This document shows positions 1 through 8,068 of a stretch of DNA of 64,000 nucleotides, in pieces. The translations under genes and the position numbers were made by a program. Position 1 is the stretch's first letter. Each line of letters begins with the position of its first letter. The notes below the pieces were generated by a model. That model was not told where the DNA came from, searched no databases, and worked only from the letters and a program-made list of their open reading frames with translations. Source of the stretch: Rhodoferax sp. WC2427 (GTDB lineage: Bacteria; Pseudomonadota; Gammaproteobacteria; Burkholderiales; Burkholderiaceae_C); contig NZ_CP162006.1 in the NCBI RefSeq assembly GCF_040822085.1, forward strand, positions 1,736,001-1,800,000, given 5' to 3'.

Positions 1-1678
1 GCAGGGCGCGGGCGCTGCGGCTGCCTGCGTTTTTGACCATCTGGGCCTCGTCCAGAACCACCAGGTGGAAGTGCTGCGCCGCCAGCGCATCCATGTCGCG
101 CCACAGCAGCGGGTAGGTGGTCAGCACCAGGTCGTGCGCCGCCATCTGGCCAAACAAGGTCGCGCGGTCCGGGCCCTGCAGCGTCAGCAGGCGCAGGCCG
201 GGGGCCATGCGGCGGGCTTCGGCCTGCCAGTTGAAGATCAGCGAGGTGGGCAGCACCACCAGCGCGGGCAGGTCCAGCCGACCGGCCTGCTTTTCCACCA
301 GCACATGGGCCAGTGCCTGCGCGGTTTTGCCCAGGCCCATGTCGTCGGCCAGAATGCCGCCCAGGCTGTGGGCGCACAGGTACTGCAGCCAGGCCAGGCC
401 CTCCAACTGGTAGGGGCGCAACTGCACCTGCAGGCCGTCGGGTGCGGCTACCGGCCGGGGCGCGCCCAGGGCTTTGAGGCGCTTGGCCAGGCTGGCCAAT
501 CCCAGGTCGCCTTCGAGCTGCCAGGCGTTCTGCGGGCCCACGCGGTGCGCGTCCAGCAGCCCGGCGCGCAGGGCTTCCAGCCGCCGTGCCTCCCACGCGC
601 CCAGGCGCAGCAGGCCGTTGTTTTGGTGGCGTAGCGGGTCGGTGAGCAGATCGACCATCGCGCCGACGATGGCCTTCAGCGGGGCCGCCGGTGCGTCGAT
701 GCGGCGGCCACCGGGTGCGCGCAGGCTGATCACCGCATGGTCGTCGATGGCGGCAATCTGGTCGGCATGCAGCCAGCGGCTGTCGCGCTGCAGCAGGTTG
801 GCCAGCATGGGGGCCAGGTCCAGGGTTTCGCCGTCGATCTCGATGCCTAAGCTCAGCAGCCACGCGCCTTCGCGCTCGGGCAGGCGCAGCTTTTGTACGC
901 CGCGCGCGGGGGGTACCAGCGGCTCGGCCAGTTCCTTGGACGCGATCTCGCCAGTGTCGGGGTGGACCACCAGCTTCCAGCGCTGCACCGGCACACTTTC
1001 ATGCGCAAAGCCGGGTTGCACGGCCACCGCCCAGCCTTTTGCCTGCAGGCGCGGCACCTGGTCGGCCCAGAAGTCGCCAAAGAAGGCCTCTTGCGCCAGC
1101 GTCCACACGGGGCCCAGGTCGGGCCGGTCATCTCGGCTACGCCACTGGAAGCTGTGCGCGGCCACCGGCACCAGGCCCATCTCCCACACCAAATCGATGG
1201 CATCGGCCTCGGCCGCCAGGTCGCGCTGTATCTGCACCACCGGGCCGCCGGTGTCGAACAGCTCCTGCACCGCGGCGGGGCGGTTGTTCAGGATGGAGGT
1301 GGGGGCGGGCGTGCTCCAGCGATGGCCGCCGTCGGTGCGATAGGTCCAGTCGATGCGCGTCAGCGTTACGCTGTCGCCGCGCGGCCCCAGCTTGCCCTGG
1401 GGTTTGAGCCCCAGCAGCCCGTCGCCCCGGCCCAGGGTGAGCAAGGTGATGCGCGGGCGGAAGTGGGCGGGGAGGGTGCCGGGGTCGGTTTCTGGCGCTG
1501 CGGGTGCCGCCTCGGGTGGCCTATCTTGCCGCAGCAATGCCATCACCCGCGCGGCATCGGCATCTGCCAGGGTGGGCAGGCCCTTGAGAGTCGCCGCGTC
1601 GGCCTGGTTGCGCAGCGCATCGACCCAGGCGGCGACGGCGCGGCTAGTGGACGGCGTGGACGTATTCGAGCGGGGCAT
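1..1678 (-). CDS. SNF2-family DEAD/DEAH-box helicase, N-terminal part (cut by window edge)
   Basis: Translating the minus strand from the ATG at 1678 gives an open frame that leaves the window without a stop, about 559 residues. Near residues 444-452 it has GGILADDMGLGKT, the Walker A motif typical of SNF2/Swi2 ATPases, and around residue 541 a VVLDEAQMVKN DEAQ-type Walker B box. The ~400 residues before the ATPase are a poorly conserved N-terminal region, as in bacterial HepA-like SNF2 proteins. The second RecA lobe lies outside the window. These proteins are ATP-driven DNA/RNA-polymerase remodellers; the exact role here is unknown. No strong Shine-Dalgarno precedes the ATG, so the start is tentative. 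It is transcribed away from the secretion island. Confidence 0.85.
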   Translation of the reverse strand, partial: MPRSNTSTPSTSRAVAAWVDALRNQADAATLKGLPTLADADAARVMALLRQDRPPEAAPAAPETDPGTLPAHFRPRITLLTLGRGDGLLGLKPQGKLGPRGDSVTLTRIDWTYRTDGGHRWSTPAPTSILNNRPAAVQELFDTGGPVVQIQRDLAAEADAIDLVWEMGLVPVAAHSFQWRSRDDRPDLGPVWTLAQEAFFGDFWADQVPRLQAKGWAVAVQPGFAHESVPVQRWKLVVHPDTGEIASKELAEPLVPPARGVQKLRLPEREGAWLLSLGIEIDGETLDLAPMLANLLQRDSRWLHADQIAAIDDHAVISLRAPGGRRIDAPAAPLKAIVGAMVDLLTDPLRHQNNGLLRLGAWEARRLEALRAGLLDAHRVGPQNAWQLEGDLGLASLAKRLKALGAPRPVAAPDGLQVQLRPYQLEGLAWLQYLCAHSLGGILADDMGLGKTAQALAHVLVEKQAGRLDLPALVVLPTSLIFNWQAEARRMAPGLRLLTLQGPDRATLFGQMAAHDLVLTTYPLLWRDMDALAAQHFHLVVLDEAQMVKNAGSRSARAL

Positions 1679-1900
1679 GGTGGGATTGTGCTGCCTGGCC
1701 GCAGGGCGTTTCTCAAGGCTGCGACGGGCGGGGTTACCGGCCAATCAGCGTACGCTGTCTATAGCGACAAATGAACCGCCGAAGTCGGTGCCAATTCGGA
1801 CTTTCGACCAAATAGGTGCGGTCGATAATGTGAGCGTTGTCCAGAGACTATCGCGCCACAAGCGCTCTCGCAACCACAAGATTTCCCCCGCGCCGACCCT

Positions 1901-3394
1901 ATGACCGTTCCCATCCGCAACGCCGTCCGATGGACCGCCACCCAGCCGACGCGGCCCAGCCGCTGGCGTGGTGTCTCGGCGACGCTGTTGATCCCCGTGC
2001 TGGCGCTGTTCGGTTGCGCGCAGAACACGCAATTCAATCGCCCCACGTTGCCGGTGCCCGCGGCCTGGCCTGGCGCGGTGGTTACGGCAGCAGCCTCGAA
2101 CGGCATGGCGCCAGCCGAGCCGCGTGAAGCCGTTAAAACCCACTGGCGCTATTTCTTCAACGACCCCCGATTACAGGCACTGATCGCCACTGCACTGGTG
2201 CAGAACCGCGACCTGCGCGTGGCGGCCGCCCGCGTCGAGGAGGCGCGCGCCCAATGGGGCATCGTCAAGGCCGACCAGCTGCCCACGGTGAACCTGCTGG
2301 GCCAGGCCAGCTTCACCCGCGCACAGGACGACCTGAACACCAGCGCCAGCAACCAGCGCTTCGATCTGACCTTGTCCGCCGTGTCTTACGAGGTTGACTT
2401 CTGGGGCCGGCTGGCCGGTCTGTCGGATGCGGCCCGGCGCAGCTATTTGGCCACCGAGGAAGCGCGCCGCGCCGTGCACCTGTCGCTGGTGGCCGACGTG
2501 GCCACGGCCTACTACACCCAATTGCAGATGGTCGACCTGACCCGGCTAGCCCGAGCTACGGTGGCCTCGCGCGAGGAAACGCTGGCCCTCGTGACCCAGG
2601 GCCGGAACATCGGCGCCGCCTACGACTTTGAACTCGAACAGGCGCAAGGCTTGCTCGAAGGCTCGCGCGCCAACCTGGCTGCTCTTGACCACCAGCGGAC
2701 CGTGGCGACCAACCTGCTTAACTACCTGGTGGGCGGCGACACGACCGAACTGCCAGTCGGCAAGCCTCTAGACCAGCAAGGCCTGGACACGGCGCTGGTG
2801 CCCGGCCTGCCCGGCGAGGTGCTCTTGCAGCGGCCCGACGTGATGGCCGCCGAGCAGCGTCTGCTCGCGGCCCATACCAACATCGACGCGGCCCGCGCCG
2901 CCTTCCTGCCCAAAATATTGCTGACCGCTGGCCTGGGTGCCGCCAGCTCCGGCCTGAGCAGCCTCTTCAAGGCGGGCGCCTGGGCTTTCCAGCCAGTCAT
3001 CTCGCTGCCGCTGTTCGATGCCGGCCGCACCGAGGGCAACCTGGACGTGGCCAAGGCGCGCAAGGTAGTGGCCGTCGCAGATTACGAGAAGACCATCCAG
3101 CTGGCATTCCGCGAGGTGGCCGATCAATTGTCCGCACGCTCCTCGCTGGCTTCGCAGATGCGCTCGTCCACCGCCAACCTGAAGGCGCAGCAGCGTCGAC
3201 TGCTGATTTCGCGCGCCCGCTACGATGGTGGCATGACCGGCTACCTGGAGGTGCTGGAAAGCGAACGCGAGTTGGTGGCCGCCCAGCAGATCGACGCCCA
3301 GGTGCGCCGCGCCCAGCTCGAATCGGCGGCGCTGCTGTACAAAGCGCTGGGCGGCGGCACGCAAGGCAACGAGACGACACTCTCGGCTCGCTGA
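1901..3394 (+). CDS. Outer-membrane factor lipoprotein (TolC/NodT family), probable type I secretion channel
   Basis: This 497-aa protein has a basic, hydrophobic N-terminal signal ending in a lipobox (LFGC, Cys about residue 39), so it is predicted to be lipidated in the outer membrane. The rest shows the two long alpha-helical OEP halves of NodT-type efflux outer-membrane proteins, including the conserved LLQRPDVMAAEQRL and SLPLFDAGRTEGN segments. Family members form trimeric channels that dock to periplasmic adaptors of RND pumps or type I secretion systems. No RND pump is nearby, whereas HlyB/HlyD-type genes lie at 18.9-22.4 kb, so it is inferred to be the exit channel for the giant repeat protein. 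It is followed after 53 bp by the GT41 gene. Confidence 0.85.
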   Translation: MTVPIRNAVRWTATQPTRPSRWRGVSATLLIPVLALFGCAQNTQFNRPTLPVPAAWPGAVVTAAASNGMAPAEPREAVKTHWRYFFNDPRLQALIATALVQNRDLRVAAARVEEARAQWGIVKADQLPTVNLLGQASFTRAQDDLNTSASNQRFDLTLSAVSYEVDFWGRLAGLSDAARRSYLATEEARRAVHLSLVADVATAYYTQLQMVDLTRLARATVASREETLALVTQGRNIGAAYDFELEQAQGLLEGSRANLAALDHQRTVATNLLNYLVGGDTTELPVGKPLDQQGLDTALVPGLPGEVLLQRPDVMAAEQRLLAAHTNIDAARAAFLPKILLTAGLGAASSGLSSLFKAGAWAFQPVISLPLFDAGRTEGNLDVAKARKVVAVADYEKTIQLAFREVADQLSARSSLASQMRSSTANLKAQQRRLLISRARYDGGMTGYLEVLESERELVAAQQIDAQVRRAQLESAALLYKALGGGTQGNETTLSAR

Positions 3395-3447
3395 ACGCAA
3401 GCTCCAACTCGCCAAGCCTGCCCACATCTCCGGAATCACCCTAATCC

Positions 3448-5337
3448 ATGTCCGTCACCGACACCCTCATCCGCGCCATCGGCCTGCAGAACGAGCGCCA
3501 GCCCGAGGCCGCCTCGGAGCTGTTCAATGAAGTTCTGGCGGTCGATGAGCACAACGCCGCCGCGCTGTATTCGCTGGCGGTGATCGTGATGCAGGCCGGC
3601 GACGCGGCGGGCGCGCTGGCACTGTCGGCGCGTGGCCTGCAACACAACCCGCAGTTCGCTCCGCTGCATTACGTACACGGAGCAGTGCTGCAAGCGCTGG
3701 ACCGCAGAGACGAGGCACTGCAAAGCTTCGATGCGGCGCTGGCCCTGCAGCCCGACTATGTGGAGGCGCTGTTGAACAGCGGCGTGCTGCTGCGCAACAT
3801 GTTCCGCCACCAGGAGGCGCTTGAGCGCTTCAACCGTGTGGTCACCATCGATCCTAACCATGTCACGGCGTTGGGTAACTTCGGCATTTTGCTGACTGAA
3901 TTCAAGCAGAGCGAACAAGCTATCAAGGCCTTCGAGCGGCTGTTGGCCTTGGCGCCTGGCTACGACTATGCACCCGGCTTGCTGTTTTACGAACGCATGC
4001 ATATCTGCGACTGGCGCGGCTTCGACGAGCTGACCCAGCGCCTGGTCGAGGGCGTGCGAGCCGGCCAGCGGGCCTGCAAGTCGCTGGCCTTCATGTCGGC
4101 ATCGGACCAAGCCGCCGACCACCTCCTGGCCGCCAAGACCTTCGCCGCCCATTACTGCCCGCCGAAGCCGGTGGCGTTTTGGCGTGGCGAGCGCTACCGG
4201 CACAGCAAGATCCGCCTGGCCTATGTGTCGCCCGACTTCCGCGAACACCCGGTCGGCCACCTGATGGCAGGCGTGTTCGAGCAGCACGACAAGGGTCGCT
4301 TCGAGACCATCGCCATCTCGCTGGGCATCGACGACCAGAGTCGACTGAGGGCGCGCATGGTAGGCGCCTTCGACCACTTCATCGACGCACGTGGCATGGG
4401 CTCCGAAGAGGTGGCGCGCAAGATGCGCGAGATGGAAGTTGATATCGCCGTGGACTTGGGCGGGTACACGAGCGACACCCGTACCGATATCTTCGCCTAC
4501 CGGCCTGCGCCGGTGCAGGTCAATTACCTTGGTTACCCGGGCACCATGGGCACGCCGTTCCACGACTACATCATTGCCGACCGATACACCATTCCGCCTG
4601 AGCATCAGACCCTGTACACCGAGCGCGTGGTCTACCTGCCCGACACCTACCTGCCCACTGACAACAGCGTGCAGATCGCCGACAACACACCGTCCCGGGC
4701 GGAGTGCGGCCTGCCCGAAGCCGGCTTCGTGTTCTGCTCGTTCAGTCATGACTACAAAATCTCGCCGCCGGTGTTCGGCGTGTGGATGCATCTGCTGGCC
4801 CAGGTGCCGGGCAGCGTGCTGTGGTTGGTGTCGCGTGGCGAAGTGGCCCAGCGCAACCTGCGCGCGGCGGCCGAAGCCCGCGGCATCGACCCTGCGCGCC
4901 TAGTGTTCGCGGGCCGCGTGCCGCGGGTAGAGGACCACCTTGCCCGCTATCGCCAAGCCGACCTGTTCCTCGACACGCATCCCTACAACGCGCACACCAC
5001 CGCGGCCGATGCGCTGATGGCCGGCCTGCCGGTTGTTACCTGCATGGGCGGCTCGTTTCCCTCGCGGGTGGCGGGCAGCCTGCTGCATGCTCTGGGGGTG
5101 CCCGAACTGGTGACGCAGTCGCTTGAAGGCTACGAAGCACTGGCCCTGGGCCTGGCGCGCGACCCTCAGGGCCTGGCCGCGCTGAAAGCCAAAATTGCGG
5201 CTAATCAGAACACCCATTCGCTGTTTGATACGGCCCGCTTCTGCATTAACCTCGAAGCAGTCTACATCGCCATGTGGCGCACCCAGGAGCTGGGCAACGT
5301 GGCCGATGCCCTTGCACCAGCCCGCAACACCAATTGA
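3448..5337 (+). CDS. TPR-containing O-GlcNAc transferase-like glycosyltransferase (GT41/SPINDLY family)
   Basis: The 629-aa product begins with about five tetratricopeptide repeats (residues 1-170). From about residue 250 on it continues into a GT41 catalytic region. Recognisable OGT-type segments are YVSPDFREHPVGHL, VDLGGYTSDTR, VQVNYLGYPGTMG, LVFAGRVP and, near residue 511, HPYNAHTTAADALMAGLPVV, which forms the nucleotide-sugar site. GT41 enzymes transfer GlcNAc or related sugars from UDP-sugars to Ser/Thr of proteins, with the TPRs recruiting substrate. The gene lies between the outer-membrane factor and a methyltransferase, in an island whose main product is a Thr-rich giant protein. Glycosylation of that protein is therefore a reasonable inference, but sugar and target are not proven. 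It has no signal peptide and is cytoplasmic. Confidence 0.9.
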   Translation: MSVTDTLIRAIGLQNERQPEAASELFNEVLAVDEHNAAALYSLAVIVMQAGDAAGALALSARGLQHNPQFAPLHYVHGAVLQALDRRDEALQSFDAALALQPDYVEALLNSGVLLRNMFRHQEALERFNRVVTIDPNHVTALGNFGILLTEFKQSEQAIKAFERLLALAPGYDYAPGLLFYERMHICDWRGFDELTQRLVEGVRAGQRACKSLAFMSASDQAADHLLAAKTFAAHYCPPKPVAFWRGERYRHSKIRLAYVSPDFREHPVGHLMAGVFEQHDKGRFETIAISLGIDDQSRLRARMVGAFDHFIDARGMGSEEVARKMREMEVDIAVDLGGYTSDTRTDIFAYRPAPVQVNYLGYPGTMGTPFHDYIIADRYTIPPEHQTLYTERVVYLPDTYLPTDNSVQIADNTPSRAECGLPEAGFVFCSFSHDYKISPPVFGVWMHLLAQVPGSVLWLVSRGEVAQRNLRAAAEARGIDPARLVFAGRVPRVEDHLARYRQADLFLDTHPYNAHTTAADALMAGLPVVTCMGGSFPSRVAGSLLHALGVPELVTQSLEGYEALALGLARDPQGLAALKAKIAANQNTHSLFDTARFCINLEAVYIAMWRTQELGNVADALAPARNTN

Positions 5338-5359
5338 CCCCCTGAATGGAGAAAACGCC

Positions 5360-5854
5360 TTGACTAAAACCCTCGACCTCGGTTGTGGCCCCAACCCCAA
5401 CAACCCGTTCCACGCCGAGGAAATATTCGGCGTCGACATCCGCGCGGACATCGGCGTAAACATTGCTGGCGCCGACCTGGCCATCGAACCTATACCGTAC
5501 GCGGACGACATGTTTGAATACGTCACGGCCTTCCAGTTCATCGAGCATGTGCCGCGGGTGATTTACGCGCCGAGCCACCGCAACCCGTTCGTGTTGCTAA
5601 TGAACGAAATCTACCGTGTACTGAAGGTGGGCGGCGTGTTCCTGTCGGTCACGCCGGCGTACCCGCACACGGCGGCATTCCAGGACCCGACGCACGTGAA
5701 CATCATCACCGAGGAAACCTTCACCTGCTACTTCGATGACACCAACCGCTGGGCCAAGATCTACGGCTTTAACGGCCATTTCAAGATCTTGCGCCAGGAA
5801 TGGATGGGCGCCAACCTGGTGACGCAAATGCAGAAGGTGCTGCCGACCGCCTGA
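5360..5854 (+). CDS. Small SAM-dependent methyltransferase (class I)
   Basis: The gene starts at TTG (5360), preceded by a good GGAGAAA ribosome site; no ATG in this frame gives a sensible start, and the preceding ATG (5345) stops after five codons. The 164-aa protein opens at once with the SAM-binding motif I LDLGCGPNP. It then has a motif-II-like acidic stretch and the EFIEH-like/EIYRVLKVGGVF segments of Methyltransf_11-type enzymes, so it is a compact Rossmann methyltransferase. The start is 22 bp after the GT41 stop, which suggests one transcript. Such enzymes are common in glycan gene clusters, where they methylate sugars; that role here is inference. It runs convergently towards the CgeB-like gene. 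Confidence 0.8.
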   Translation: MTKTLDLGCGPNPNNPFHAEEIFGVDIRADIGVNIAGADLAIEPIPYADDMFEYVTAFQFIEHVPRVIYAPSHRNPFVLLMNEIYRVLKVGGVFLSVTPAYPHTAAFQDPTHVNIITEETFTCYFDDTNRWAKIYGFNGHFKILRQEWMGANLVTQMQKVLPTA

Positions 5855-5870
5855 AGGCATTCAGGTCGTC

Positions 5871-7079
5871 TTAAAAGGCGTCGATAGCCTTGGCGATGGT
5901 CTGTCCCAGCAACCCGTAGCCCGAGTTGGCCAAAATGTCGCGTTGCACGTGTTCGATCAAAGCGGCGCGTTCGTGGGCATGGGCCGGGTTCGAGAAATAG
6001 CTGGTCCGGTCAGCCAATTCGGCCAGCGTGCGAAATGAGATTTCCGCATGGGCTGAGGTCAGCGCTGCCAGGCCCTCCCGGGCATCGGTCAGGCACAGCC
6101 CACCGGCCATGAACACATCGTGCACCCGGTTCACCACCGCATGGTCGAACTGCAACGACGAGATGTTGATGTTCACCCGGCGGCGATGGAAGACCCGCTG
6201 CAACGCCGCAGGGTCGTAGACCGCCGGGTGGTAAGAAACACCGTGCCGGACAACCTGTAGGCTGCGGTTTACCTTGTGCAGGTAGGCGGGGTCGCCGCCA
6301 AAAATTTCCAGCGGCGCGATGCCACATTCCTCGAACACCCAGCCGCGAAAAGGCAGCGTCTGACCGGTGATCTCATTGCGCAGCCACTGCGCCTGCGCCA
6401 CCCGCAGCAGAGTCTGGTCCGAAGCGTGGCCAATGCCGTCGATGGCCTGATCGGCATAGGCTTTGACTAACGGCTCCAGCGGGCTGGCGAAGTCGGCCCG
6501 CCGGGCTGCTATCACATCGTCGACCAGCTTCAGGAAACGCGGCGACGAACCGTCCGGCGGATACAGGCCGCTGGGCACGACATGGCCGACGAAGCTGGTT
6601 CCAAAATCGAAGCCATAGAGTTCGGGCGGAACGGGATAGGTGTCGCTGGCGTGCGAGACCAGTTGGACATTGGCAATGCCCACAGCGTGCAGGTCAGCCA
6701 CGTTGTCTGCCTCGATGCAAAGGTGGGCTGACCGCTCTGCCACCCGCAGCCAGGCGTGCAATTTGGCCACGCCGTCCAGGAGGCTCATCCCACCGAGGAT
6801 GGCGTCCTGGTGAAGAAAAATCAGCTGGCCAGGAAAGTGCTCGAAGAAAAAGGTGCCGCTGCCTGGTTGCCTGGACTGGATCACCTGGCTGGAAGCATTT
6901 GACACGTACACCGCGCCGTTCTGACCCTTCAGAAAATCGGCGAAGCTGTCGCTGTTGAAGCCGTCCGGTTTGATGATCATTACGTTGAAACCCAGGCGCT
7001 GCAGTTCGGCACCCAGAGCGTGAGCGATGCGCCGGTAGATCGGCGTGTGCGACTCTTCGATGTAGACGGTCCGGGCCAT
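5871..7079 (-). CDS. CgeB-like glycosyltransferase
   Basis: The chosen start is the ATG at 7079 (MARTVYIEESH), 7 bp after the upstream glycosyltransferase stop; a longer frame upstream reads the other gene out of frame and is ignored. The 402-aa protein has a Rossmann-like N half. Its C-terminal segment NINISSLQFDHAVVNRVHDV followed by AGGLCLTD is characteristic of the CgeB/Glyco_trans_1_2 (GT-B) family. CgeB relatives are found in glycosylation clusters for surface proteins and spore coats. With the DUF5672 gene it probably extends or modifies a glycan on the island's surface protein (inference). It has no signal peptide or membrane segment and is likely cytoplasmic. Confidence 0.75.
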   Translation of the reverse strand: MARTVYIEESHTPIYRRIAHALGAELQRLGFNVMIIKPDGFNSDSFADFLKGQNGAVYVSNASSQVIQSRQPGSGTFFFEHFPGQLIFLHQDAILGGMSLLDGVAKLHAWLRVAERSAHLCIEADNVADLHAVGIANVQLVSHASDTYPVPPELYGFDFGTSFVGHVVPSGLYPPDGSSPRFLKLVDDVIAARRADFASPLEPLVKAYADQAIDGIGHASDQTLLRVAQAQWLRNEITGQTLPFRGWVFEECGIAPLEIFGGDPAYLHKVNRSLQVVRHGVSYHPAVYDPAALQRVFHRRRVNINISSLQFDHAVVNRVHDVFMAGGLCLTDAREGLAALTSAHAEISFRTLAELADRTSYFSNPAHAHERAALIEHVQRDILANSGYGLLGQTIAKAIDAF

Positions 7080-7086
7080 CGTGGTC

Positions 7087-7869
7087 TCAGGCCAAGGCCG
7101 ACAAATGTGGCAATGCGGCGGCGCCCTGTGGCCCGAGCAAAGACAGCCAGAAGGCCGGGTCGTACTTCCACCAGGCGTGCCCGCCCATCGGGGGCGACTG
7201 CGGGTTGAGGCCGAGGTAGCGCTCGGCCTGTAGCTCCAGCGCAAAGGTGGCGGCGGTCAGCTCGTTGGGCAACACGAAGTCGAGAGACAACGAACCCATC
7301 ACACCAAAGAACAGGTCTTCGCTCGAGCCGGCCTGCTCGAACACCGTCACCGCTTCGGGAAACTCATGCAGTAGCGCAACGCTTTTGCGGATGCGCCGCA
7401 GGCTCAGCCCGCCGTTGCCGACATGGGCTTGCACCTTGCGCCCACGCGGCCCATCGAACTTGCCCAGGTTGACGAACAGTTCGAACGCGTCGGGCCATGG
7501 CGCGCCAACGTAGTCATAAGGCCGCCCGCACCACAGGTCGAGATCGTCGCGCAGCAAGATAGCGTCGGTCTGCAGGATCAGCATGAATTCGAACTCGGCG
7601 AAACCCTGGTAGAAAGCCGGTGACAACAGCAATCGGCTGTAGCCCTGAACCGTGGCGAAGCTGGCATCGTCATAACGGCGTAGCGTGATGTCGGGGAACT
7701 CGGCAGCATAACGGGTGAAGTCGAGCGATGCGGGGCCGACGAAGAATACCTGCCGGCCCGGTGCCAGCTGCGCCAGCGAATGCCGCAGCGAGAAGCTTTC
7801 GAGCGCGCTGAGTCTGGCCTTGTAGGTAGGCACTACTATGGCGACGGATGCGGCGGTAGAAATAGTCAT
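7087..7869 (-). CDS. DUF5672-type glycosyltransferase
   Basis: This 260-aa protein begins with a GT-A-like strand (VAIVVPTYK) and carries the segments LMLILQTDAILLRDDLDLW-like and YDYVGAPW. It also has a GNGGLSLRR motif and a later SEDLFFGVM acidic motif. These are the hallmarks of the DUF5672 family, which resembles GT-A glycosyltransferases: the D-x-D-like acidic residue binds metal/nucleotide sugar and GNGG/SED form the active site. It lies 200 bp downstream of the giant gene on the same strand and 7 bp before the CgeB-like gene, so these two are surely cotranscribed. The donor sugar and acceptor are not visible from sequence. Confidence 0.75.
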   Translation of the reverse strand: MTISTAASVAIVVPTYKARLSALESFSLRHSLAQLAPGRQVFFVGPASLDFTRYAAEFPDITLRRYDDASFATVQGYSRLLLSPAFYQGFAEFEFMLILQTDAILLRDDLDLWCGRPYDYVGAPWPDAFELFVNLGKFDGPRGRKVQAHVGNGGLSLRRIRKSVALLHEFPEAVTVFEQAGSSEDLFFGVMGSLSLDFVLPNELTAATFALELQAERYLGLNPQSPPMGGHAWWKYDPAFWLSLLGPQGAAALPHLSALA

Positions 7870-8068
7870 GGCACTGAAACGGCGGTTTTGCTGGGCATGG
7901 CATATGTTGCCTGATTCGGCTTGACAACGGTTCGCTAAAAGCCGGGCCCAGTCGCCTCGTTTCCGCCGTTCGGACCGTGGTTGAAGCCGAACCGAAGGCC
8001 GAAAGTAGTTGTGGCGGCCAGGGCCCCTTCTGGAGTCCGGGCCGTCACAGCCGACGTCCTCTTGTACT

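Noticed and set aside
1679..1900. Left attachment site duplicating the tRNA-Lys 3' end
   Set aside because: No stretch matching the tRNA 3' end was found near the left edge of the island.
3436..4791. 451-codon minus-strand frame opposite the GT41 gene
   Set aside because: Its His/Gln/Val-rich translation is an antisense shadow of a high-GC gene. The plus-strand frame has full TPR and GT41 motifs.
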